Shown here piece by piece: positions 57,890 through 64,000 of a DNA stretch of 64,000 bases (within the stretch, counting starts at the first letter, position 1; each line of letters begins with the position of its first letter). This stretch comes from RI-153 sp963721725 (GTDB lineage Bacteria; Chloroflexota; Anaerolineae; Caldilineales; Caldilineaceae). The notes beneath the pieces are model-generated. The model searched no databases. It was given only the letters and a program-made list of their open reading frames with translations, and was not told where the DNA came from. The stretch is taken from the NCBI GenBank assembly GCA_963721725.1, contig CAVRLX010000016.1, positions 310,001-374,000 of the forward strand. The letters are read 5' to 3'. A program made the translations under genes and the position numbers.

Positions 57890-59236
57890 CTAAAATGCAT
57901 CTGTCATAAACCCTTCCCGGTCGAGGAACGCGCGCACCGTGGCATAGGCCAGCGTGGTAACACGCCAGCAGTCGTCCTCTTCTTGGGCAACGATGCCGTG
58001 GGTCTGGAGTTGATGCAGTGCATCTGCCGATTGCGCTGTGTGGAAGGGCAAGAGTTGCACCAATGTGGCATAGGGCAGACCGTGGTGCAACAAGAGCGTG
58101 TGCAGGATAAACGTCTCCACCGAGCCGATATCGGCGGGCAATTGGGGCAGTCCTACTTCCTCCCAGAGGCGCACCCAGACGGTTATGCCAATATCATGCA
58201 AGGCGGCCTCTTTGGCTTTCTCGTCAACCACCTCGGCCTCTTCTTCGTTTGCTCCCTCGGGGTTGGGATCGACATCTGGCGTTGTAAAGGCTTCAATAAC
58301 AGCCTGATCATCTTCATCCAGCAAAAGAGATTCGCGCCAGATCGCCCAGGCCACGCCAGGGTTGCCCCGGCTGTAGATCGCCAGCCGTTCAAGATAAGTG
58401 GAGCGTTCCCAATGGTCAAAATGATCGCTTTCGGCCTTTTGATCGGGGGCCAAAATTTGGGTCTCCACCTCTTCGGGTAAGAAAATCTCGTTGCCGTTGG
58501 TGGCATCGCGGAAGGTAATCGACGGGCTAAAGGCGTGTTCCGAAAGCTCGCGAAACCAGCGCGAAAGCGAGACCGCCGTAAACGGAGCCAGGGTTGTCGG
58601 TTCAGGAAAGAGGGTATGAATGTTGATCACCGCGCCCAGATAGCGCCAGACCCAGCTATCGCAGACCAGCAGCACAGGCGGCTGAACTTCCCAGAGCCGA
58701 TCCAGCAATCTTCGCAGCAGGGTGAGGCCGTTGTAATGGCGCACATAGTATTGATCCACGTTTGGCAAAACCCAGCGTTGATCCAAACGCCAGGGAAGGT
58801 TCGACAGCCAGGATTCGCCGCCATCCATAATTTGGGCCAGGGTGGGCGGGGGAATGAGCAGCCAGCCTTCATCTTTGGCCCAATTCACAACTGTGCGGCG
58901 TACCGTGCTGTGGGGAACATGGATCACCATACGCAGGCCAGCCTCGGCCGGCGGCGCTTTGTACCAGGCGTGCAGCACCTCGGCTACATTGGGAATGCCC
59001 GCTCGCTCCCAAGCCGGCGCCGCTGCTGCCCAATCCAACAACTGCCGGGGCACTGTGATCAACGCTTTTTGTGAGCGTTTTTGTTGCCATTGCCGAGTTT
59101 GGCGCGCACGCTGTAGACGCCGCAGATAATCTCGGATTTGGGTGCGAATGGCCTGGGGAGCGGCCTCAGTCGGACGATCATATTGGCTGATGGCAAGGTA
59201 GCGCCAGAGTAACGAATGCGTAGAAGGGCTGTTCAA
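57890..59236 (-). CDS. Unrecognised 448-residue protein paired with MscS (possible degenerate P-loop NTPase)
   Basis: I do not recognise the family with confidence. The layout recalls AAA/STAND-type ATPases: VQPPVLLVCDSWVWRYLGAV could be a Walker B or sensor strand, TLAPFTAVSLSRWFRELSEH follows, and LERLAIYSRGNPGVAWAIWR is like the sensor-2/lid helix of such proteins. No clear Walker A GxxxxGK is visible. A C-terminal region with an acidic patch (PEGANEEEAEVVDEKAKEA) ends in a winged-helix-like segment. The start is a TTG with AGGA upstream. It is immediately upstream of mscS, so a role in channel control is conceivable. Confidence 0.55.
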   Translation of the reverse strand: MNSPSTHSLLWRYLAISQYDRPTEAAPQAIRTQIRDYLRRLQRARQTRQWQQKRSQKALITVPRQLLDWAAAAPAWERAGIPNVAEVLHAWYKAPPAEAGLRMVIHVPHSTVRRTVVNWAKDEGWLLIPPPTLAQIMDGGESWLSNLPWRLDQRWVLPNVDQYYVRHYNGLTLLRRLLDRLWEVQPPVLLVCDSWVWRYLGAVINIHTLFPEPTTLAPFTAVSLSRWFRELSEHAFSPSITFRDATNGNEIFLPEEVETQILAPDQKAESDHFDHWERSTYLERLAIYSRGNPGVAWAIWRESLLLDEDDQAVIEAFTTPDVDPNPEGANEEEAEVVDEKAKEAALHDIGITVWVRLWEEVGLPQLPADIGSVETFILHTLLLHHGLPYATLVQLLPFHTAQSADALHQLQTHGIVAQEEDDCWRVTTLAYATVRAFLDREGFMTDAF

Positions 59237-59396
59237 ACCGGTCTATCCTGGCTAAAAGGTGGATCACGTGGCATATGGGCAGCTGTCGTGCCCATTATCG
59301 CATCCCCCACCCAGCGAAGCAATTGTCACGCACGATCAAGGCCAGCCGCCTCGATTGGCAAGCGTGGGTACGGGGCTGTTTTTGCCCCTTATTCGT

Positions 59397-59481
59397 CAGG
59401 GCTTACGCACCAAGCCGTTACGAGAGGAGAAGTTGAACTTTTCTGAAAAGTTCAACTTGTGGGGCGACTGCGTAAGTCCTG
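59397..59481. mobile_element. MITE-like element with 13-bp terminal inverted repeats
   Basis: CAGGGCTTACGCA (59397-59409) and TGCGTAAGTCCTG (59469-59481) are inverses with one mismatch. Inside lies a 29-bp near-continuous palindrome (AAGTTGAACTTTTC at 59430-59443, one spacer base, then its exact inverse at 59445-59458). No coding capacity. The CAGG-CTTACGCA end resembles insertion-sequence ends, but the family is not certain. Confidence 0.7.
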
Positions 59482-59518
59482 TCAGTGAAATTCTTGGCTT
59501 TTGTGCAAATATTTTCGT

Positions 59519-59567
59519 CCACGAAGAAGACTTTGCGATTCTTTGTGTACCTTTGTGTTCTTCGTGG
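59519..59567. repeat. Word palindrome (CCACGAAGAA type)
   Basis: CCACGAAGAA (59519-59528) and TTCTTCGTGG (59558-59567) are exact inverses enclosing CTTTGCGATTCTTTGTGTAC and CTTTGTG words. It lies just past the 3' end of the YcxB-like gene. Confidence 0.65.
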
Positions 59568-59572
59568 ATCGA

Positions 59573-60097
59573 TCATCGTTTGGGTCTGGCTTGTCCAGGG
59601 TGGGAGGGCAACAACGTGCGAAACTGGTCGAGATCGGGCAGGCTGCGCTTCGGCACAATCAGGATCATCTCTTCATCGACAAAAAAGAGAAAGATCGCGC
59701 CGGTTTCTTGAATCAAGGCGATCTCCTTCCAGGGTAAGAAGAGAGTTTTGGCCTCACCGTCCCCCAGCAATTTGATGCCCTTTTCGTGGACATGATAGCG
59801 CATTTGGTGCAGGGCTGGTTTCGCCGCCAACAGTGTCGTGGCCTGGGTGCGGATCTGATAGCGGATCACCAACGTGCTGTAGAGGGCATAGAGCACAGCC
59901 ACAATCGCCACCGGCCAAAACCAAATGCTCAGCGCGTCCGGCGCAATCAACAGCAGCAAAATCACTGTAAGTGGCGTCAACGCCAGCACGGCCCAGGCGA
60001 TCATATCGTTGATGCGCTTGAGGGGCGTGGCGCGGAATTGATGCCAAAGCATGGCCTGTTGGTATTCATCGGGGCGTAAATCGACTGTAAATTCCAT
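59573..60097 (-). CDS. YcxB-like membrane protein
   Basis: 174 residues. Two hydrophobic helices near residues 35-80 (AVLALTPLTVILLLLIAP, then WFWPVAIVAVLYALYSTLVI) follow a short N-terminal strand region (MEFTVDLRPDEYQQAM). The C-terminal part, LLGDGEAKTLFLPWKEIALI then FLFFVDEEMILIVPKRSL, matches the YcxB-like C-terminal domain. Function unknown. It appears to be a single gene, flanked by repeat elements on both sides. Confidence 0.85.
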   Translation of the reverse strand: MEFTVDLRPDEYQQAMLWHQFRATPLKRINDMIAWAVLALTPLTVILLLLIAPDALSIWFWPVAIVAVLYALYSTLVIRYQIRTQATTLLAAKPALHQMRYHVHEKGIKLLGDGEAKTLFLPWKEIALIQETGAIFLFFVDEEMILIVPKRSLPDLDQFRTLLPSHPGQARPKR

Positions 60098-60143
60098 ATG
60101 CCTCCCTGAAGTTGCTCAGGCTATTCTACACCAGTTGCCGCAC

Positions 60144-60163
60144 GGGCATGATTCGTCATGCCC
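60144..60163. repeat. Short palindrome GGGCATGA-TTCG-TCATGCCC
   Basis: 8-bp arms, resembling the loop region of the larger palindrome at 60849-60900, so possibly a truncated relative. Confidence 0.5.
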
Positions 60164-60343
60164 CTATCACAGCCAACTACGTGTCTTCTCATACAATTGC
60201 AGAGGGAAATGAGAAAATTTTCACATATACCCTGTGTTATCTGCTCTAGAGTATAGAAATGATGGAAACAATCGACAAATTGATGGTGCGTCTCGTATCA
60301 AGGCAGATGGGTGAGGCGACCGCACTCGATGGAGGGAACTCTG

Positions 60344-60793
60344 ATGGCATGGAAAAAGTGGTGGGATCTTGCGATCTGTTTTGCAACAGGCGGCCGGCGG
60401 GGGTGTGAAGGGGCGCGCCCCACAGGCTTGGGGGTACACAATGGCAAACTAGCCGACTGTCCAACTTCGCCCAATTGCGTGTCCAGCCAGGCCCAAACCG
60501 CCCTACAGCGCATGGAGCCGATCCCTTTTGACGGCACTCTGGAAATAGCCCAGGCCGCGCTTGTGACGATTCTGCAGGGCATGAACCGTGTGTGCGTGGT
60601 GTCCTCCCTGCCCGGATATATCTATGCGGAAGCCCGTTCCAAGAAAATGGGCTTTGTGGATGATCTGGAATTCTATCTCGATGCCAAAGCTGGGCTGATC
60701 CAGTTTCGTTCCGCAGCCCGGCTGGGCTATGGCGACGGCAATGTCAACCGTCAGCGCATGGAAAAGATTATCGCTAAATTTCCAGTCTCCTAA
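60344..60793 (+). CDS. DUF1499 family protein
   Basis: 149 residues. The segment KLADCPTSPNCVSSQA is the DUF1499 signature (CP-x2-PNCVSS). It is followed by MNRVCVVSSLPGYIYAEARS, MGFVDDLEFYLDAKAGLIQF and RSAARLGYGDGNVNRQRMEK, all family features. The usual DUF1499 start is a lipoprotein or membrane anchor; here a short WKKWWDLAICFATGGRRGCE leader precedes it. GGAGGG lies 7 nt before the ATG. Function unknown. Confidence 0.92.
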   Translation: MAWKKWWDLAICFATGGRRGCEGARPTGLGVHNGKLADCPTSPNCVSSQAQTALQRMEPIPFDGTLEIAQAALVTILQGMNRVCVVSSLPGYIYAEARSKKMGFVDDLEFYLDAKAGLIQFRSAARLGYGDGNVNRQRMEKIIAKFPVS

Positions 60794-60848
60794 GCTGCTC
60801 CGTCTGTGTGAGGGGCAAAGCGTGATTGAAATTTATACGCAACTGGGG

Positions 60849-60900
60849 CACTTGCCAGCCGTGCGGGCGTGATCTATCATGCCCGCACGGCTGGCAAGTG
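60849..60900. repeat. 20-bp perfect palindrome
   Basis: CACTTGCCAGCCGTGCGGGC (60849-60868) and its exact inverse (60881-60900) flank GTGATCTATCAT, which can pair partly itself. It lies between two plus-strand genes. No T-run follows. Confidence 0.75.
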
Positions 60901-60970
60901 TGTAAATCGTCAGCACGCATACTCTTGCACCCATCTGCTTCCACTCATTCGCTTCCAAAGGAGACACCTC

Positions 60971-62006
60971 ATGTCCGATCCTTTTCGCATTGGCGTTTTG
61001 GGGCTGACCCATGATCACGTTTGGGGCAATTTGGACGATCTGCGCCGTTCCCGCGCTGGGTACGTTGGTGGCCGCCGCCGATCCGCACCCAGCGCTTTGC
61101 CAAAAAATCGAAAACGAATATCACTGCTCACAGATCTTTAATGACTATGAGACCATGCTCACGCAAGTGGCGCTCGATGCTGTCTACATTTTCAGCGACA
61201 ACGCCGCCGCTGCCGACATCACCGAAATGGCCGCTGCGCGCGGGCTGCATGTTATGGTGGAAAAACCCATGACCAGTACCCTTGCCAAAGCCAAACGCAT
61301 GGTGGCGGCTTGCCGTCAAGCGGGGGTACAGTTGATGGTCAACTGGCCGTTTGCCTGGAATCCCGGCTTTCAAAAAGCGCTCGATATGGCCGCAGCGGGC
61401 GAGATCGGCCATCTACACGGCGTCAAATATCGCTCGGCCCATGCTGGCCCCAAAGAACTGGGCTGTACGCCCTATTTCTATAACTGGCTCTATAACCGTG
61501 ATCTCAACGGGGCGGGCGCGCTCATGGACTATGCCTGCTATGGCGCGGCGTTGGCCCGTCACCTCTTGGGCCAGCCCAGCCGTGTCACCGGCGTGGCGGG
61601 GCATTTCGAGAAGGACTATATCACACTGGAGGACAACGCCGTGGTCATCATGGAGTGGGCACGGGCTATGGCGATTAGCGAAGCCTCGTGGACGCAGATC
61701 GGCCATCTTACCTCCTATGTGACGGTGATTTACGGCAGCGAAGGGACGCTGATGGTGGAGCCGGGGAAAGCCGGGCGTGTTCTATTGGCAACCCGCCAAC
61801 ACGAAGACGGAATCGAGATCGATTATGCGGATCAGCGCGGACCGACCAACGCCACGGAATTTTTTCTGAGCCATCTACGCAGCGGTCAACTGATCACAGG
61901 GCTGTGCAGCGCCGAAGTGGGCCGCGATGCCCAGGAGATTTTAGAGGCGGCATTGATCTCTGCGGCCCGTCATAGCGCAGTCTCGTTGCCGTTGGCAGTG
62001 GTGTAG
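60971..62006 (+). CDS. Gfo/Idh/MocA family oxidoreductase (frameshifted as sequenced)
   Basis: About 345 codons. The N-terminus MSDPFRIGVLGLTHDHVWGN begins at ATG 60971 with AAGGAGAC before it. One extra base near 61050 shifts into LGTLVAAADPHPALCQKIEN. The Rossmann domain continues with LDAVYIFSDNAAAADITEMA and the family EKP motif in GLHVMVEKPMTSTLAKA. The C-terminal half is the alpha/beta substrate domain (MVNWPFAWNPGFQKAL, then GAGALMDYACYGAALARHLL). The enzyme is an NAD(P)-dependent dehydrogenase, probably for a sugar or cyclitol. It is convergent with another member of the same family. Confidence 0.9.
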
Positions 62007-62025
62007 GGCGGACGGACAGTCCGCC
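62007..62025. terminator. Short hairpin between convergent Gfo/Idh/MocA genes
   Basis: GGCGGAC (62007-62013) pairs with GTCCGCC (62019-62025). A short T-pair follows. The site suits a bidirectional terminator or another small dispersed repeat. Confidence 0.45.
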
Positions 62026-62036
62026 TTATGCGTATC

Positions 62037-63164
62037 CTATTCTAACTCTTCCAACGACAGCGGTTCAAAGCTGGTGCGCAGCGTCTGCGTTTGTCCAGTT
62101 TGGGCGGCGCGATAGCCCGACTCGATAATGTCGATAACATGGCGAGCATGTTCGGGGGTGGAAATCGAAGGCGTGTCGTCGCGGATCAGATCGACCAGTT
62201 GCATCATGTCCTCAAAGACATGCGATTCCAGCATTTTGACGTGGGGTCCGCTGACGTGGGGCTGGTGATCGTCACTGCCTTTCAGATCCTGCGGTGCGCC
62301 GCCGGTGGGCGTAAACTGTGTGCCCACAATGCTGCCCGCCGTGCCATAGATGTTGGGCTGGAATCCCACGGTGAGGCTACCCGCCACCGTGGCGTAGATT
62401 ACCGCGGAAAAGGCGTTGCCAAAGTCCAGCATGAGAATGGTATTGTCGTCCATCTCGGTGGTGATCACGTTGTCGTGGTGCGTGCGTTCGGGAATGGCAA
62501 TCCCGGAGAGCGCCGTCACGCGCTGCACAGGGCCGAGGATGCCGGTAATATTATGCAGACAGTAGACGGTCACATCATATTGGGGACCGCCGCCGGGCTT
62601 CTTGAAATACCAAGTTGGGTCCACGCTGGTGAGAATATCCTCGCCGGTGCGAAATTCTTCGTTAAGGTGATAGAGACCGCTGCCCGCCGTGGTGCCGGCA
62701 ATGGCCCAAGCCAGCGTGCCCAGATGGCCTTCTAAAATCGTCTTGCGGATGCGGCGGTTGTGCGGGTGCAGCATCATCCCCGGCGAGGCGATAACCTTGA
62801 CGCCTTTCGCTTTGGCCTTTTCAATCAGATCCGTGGCTTCGTCCACTTGGGTAGTCATGGTCTTGTTGAAGTGAATATGCTTGCCCGCCTCGATGGCCTG
62901 CAACCCCTGTTTATAGTGCAGACCGATGGGCGTACACAGGGTAATGGCATGAACATCGGGGTCGCCAAGCAACTCCTCATAGGTCATGTACCATTTCGCC
63001 ACGCCATATTTGGCCGCCGCTGCTTCGGCTCGCCCCGGCACTGGATCACAGATCGCCGCCAGCCGCACCCGTTCCTGTACATCGGACTGGCTCAGGTGCA
63101 TTAGCGCCCCGCGGATGCCAATCGCACCCGCCCCCACAACGCCCATACCGACTCGTTCACTCAT
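62037..63164 (-). CDS. Gfo/Idh/MocA family oxidoreductase
   Basis: 375 residues. VGMGVVGAGAIGIRGALMHL is the Rossmann start. AITLCTPIGLHYKQGLQAIE and the KHIHFNKTMTTQVDEATDLI segment replace the common EKP with NKT, retaining the Lys. The C-terminal substrate domain includes GGPQYDVTVYCLHNITGILG, with Asp and His positions like those of sugar oxidoreductases. The ATG ends at 63164. A perfect TATAAT lies at 63261-63266 on this strand. Probably dehydrogenates a sugar derivative; substrate unknown. Confidence 0.93.
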   Translation of the reverse strand: MSERVGMGVVGAGAIGIRGALMHLSQSDVQERVRLAAICDPVPGRAEAAAAKYGVAKWYMTYEELLGDPDVHAITLCTPIGLHYKQGLQAIEAGKHIHFNKTMTTQVDEATDLIEKAKAKGVKVIASPGMMLHPHNRRIRKTILEGHLGTLAWAIAGTTAGSGLYHLNEEFRTGEDILTSVDPTWYFKKPGGGPQYDVTVYCLHNITGILGPVQRVTALSGIAIPERTHHDNVITTEMDDNTILMLDFGNAFSAVIYATVAGSLTVGFQPNIYGTAGSIVGTQFTPTGGAPQDLKGSDDHQPHVSGPHVKMLESHVFEDMMQLVDLIRDDTPSISTPEHARHVIDIIESGYRAAQTGQTQTLRTSFEPLSLEELE

Positions 63165-63356
63165 CAGTGTGCCTTTCTTTCGCGCTTATTTTGAGATGGA
63201 ATCACCCAATCCCTATATGTTACCTTCATGCCGTTGATTTGCCACTCTTTACAGTGGATGATTATACTAGGCAAAAATTATGACAATCCTTGATGACAAA
63301 TCCCACTGATAGCCCCACGCTTTCTTTGGACTGTTTTGAGATAGTATAAATGCATC
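63165..63356. other. Divergent promoter region
   Basis: TATAAT on the minus strand at 63261-63266 suits the Gfo/Idh/MocA gene, with a weak -35. The same bases read TATACT on the plus strand. A TGTTTTGAGATAGTATAAATG stretch from 63332 is nearly repeated just after copy D of the palindromic element. Confidence 0.45.
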
Positions 63357-63449
63357 GTAACTATACAGGTGCGACGCACTCGCCAAGAGTAGCATGGTTG
63401 TGAAAAGCTCCTGTGGCGAGTGCGTCGCACCCTAGCCCTGCATAGTTAC
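63357..63449 (+). repeat. 93-bp palindromic element, copy D
   Basis: The ends are GTAACTATACAGGTGCGACG and the inverse-type CGTCGCACCCTAGCCCTGCA followed by TAGTTAC. The inner arms GGTGCGACGCACTCGCCA and TGGCGAGTGCGTCGCACC are exact inverses. It has the same length and orientation as copy C. It is flanked by imperfect direct repeats of about 27 bp. Confidence 0.85.
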
Positions 63450-63491
63450 TGTTTTGAAATAAATATAAAAGCATCTATGAAATGGGGTCTA

Positions 63492-63917
63492 ATGCTTAAC
63501 CTTGATTCACGCTTTCAGGTCAATGCTCCACAGATTGCCCATGAAACCATCGACAACGAAACCATTGTGATTGATTTTGAATCTGGAATCTACTATAGCT
63601 TGCGCGAGGTCGCTAACCAAGTTTGGATATGGCTGGCAACTGGCGCTACAGTTGCTGAAATTGTAGACTGGACAGTTGCCCACTATACCGGCGACCGAGC
63701 GGAAATAGAGCAGTCAGTGGAACTTTTTGTTACCGCGCTGCTTCGGGAATCACTGATTGCAAAGGCAGAGAAGTCTTCGACTGTCGCCCCCCCTCAGTCT
63801 GAGACAAAACAGCCATTCGTTGTCCCCATATTGGAACAATACACGGATATGCAGGATCTACTGTTGCTCGATCCCATTCACGAGGTGGATGCACAGGGCT
63901 GGCCTGCGCGTAAATAA
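63492..63917 (+). CDS. PqqD family protein with a precursor-like C-terminal tail
   Basis: 141 residues. The first 90 residues have the PqqD winged-helix pattern: ETIVIDFESGIYYSLREVAN, then QVWIWLATGATVAEIVDWTV, then a helix ending in LLRESLIAKAE. Such domains bind leader peptides of ribosomally made, modified peptides. The tail (KQPFVVPILEQYTDMQDLL, then a DPIHEV-x3-GWP end) has the K-P-x-L-x-x-Y spacing seen in some RiPP precursor leaders. I start at ATG 63492; ATG 63477 is possible. The next gene starts 6 bp later, so an operon continues beyond the window. The cluster type is unknown. Confidence 0.75.
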   Translation: MLNLDSRFQVNAPQIAHETIDNETIVIDFESGIYYSLREVANQVWIWLATGATVAEIVDWTVAHYTGDRAEIEQSVELFVTALLRESLIAKAEKSSTVAPPQSETKQPFVVPILEQYTDMQDLLLLDPIHEVDAQGWPARK

Positions 63918-63923
63918 TTCTCT

Positions 63924-64000
63924 ATGTCGCTCCCATCTGCCCTATCCGTTACCGAAAATCAGATTCCCTCTTCTGTTTTTGAACAATTTTACACCCGATA
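63924..64000 (+). CDS. Unidentified gene, 3' partial
   Basis: ATG at 63924, 6 bp after the PqqD-like gene, opens MSLPSALSVTENQIPSSVFE and stays open to the window edge. Too short to identify. The position suggests a partner of the PqqD-like protein, such as a modifying enzyme. Confidence 0.5.
   Translation, partial: MSLPSALSVTENQIPSSVFEQFYTR

Overview
The window looks like a chromosomal segment of a Chloroflexota bacterium, perhaps Anaerolineae or Caldilineales-like. That placement is an inference of moderate confidence. It rests on the moderately high GC content, very large secreted SdrD_B/DUF11 repeat proteins, membrane-anchored Thr/Pro-linker (TPTET) proteins, DUF5671-like membrane repeats, and scattered sugar-acid catabolism genes. 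No rRNA, tRNA, phage or complete insertion sequence was seen.

Layout. 1-3 kb: a DUF4058 protein, an enolase-superfamily dehydratase and a DHDPS-family lyase. 3-4.5 kb: radA. 4.8-9.1 kb: a four-gene minus-strand run (M20 amidohydrolase, lipoprotein, NTF2-like protein, six-repeat membrane protein). 9.8-18.2 kb: one giant secreted surface protein with two tandem beta-propellers. 18.4-24.1 kb: a methionine/aspartate-family cluster (metY, metX, metW, lysC) behind a sigma70-type promoter and a textbook SAM-I riboswitch, with a four-helix-bundle (S23-like) gene wedged between metX and metW. 24.1-25 kb: a higBA toxin-antitoxin pair. 25-33.3 kb: gamma-glutamyltransferase and anchored Thr/Pro-rich proteins. 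33.4-40.9 kb: sugar and sugar-acid metabolism genes (enolase superfamily, epimerase, SDR, TIM-barrel isomerase, PQQ-type sugar dehydrogenase) and a DJ-1/PfpI protein. 41.2-52.8 kb: an MFS transporter, a REC-GAF-GGDEF diguanylate cyclase, a DIP1984-like protein, an M20 carbamoylase-like hydrolase and a CheB-CheR-PAS-GAF-histidine kinase fusion. 52.8-56.9 kb: a quinone oxidoreductase and a B12-dependent diol dehydratase (fused large+medium subunit, separate small subunit). 57-60.8 kb: MscS, its unrecognised partner, and YcxB-like and DUF1499 proteins. 61-63.2 kb: two convergent Gfo/Idh/MocA oxidoreductases. The window ends in a PqqD-family gene with a precursor-like tail, then the start of another gene.

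Three cross-cutting signals stand out. (1) Many gene boundaries carry hairpins built from tandem degenerate 6-9-nt words, using different words at each site. One such inverted pair encloses the S23-like gene, the same architecture as the intervening sequences known in 23S rRNA. (2) A separate palindromic element of about 93 bp occurs four times, once with its interior deleted. (3) About 11 otherwise intact genes carry roughly 16 small indels, many in homopolymers or GC-rich runs. This suggests uncorrected sequencing error more than real gene decay, so frameshifted genes are annotated as whole genes.
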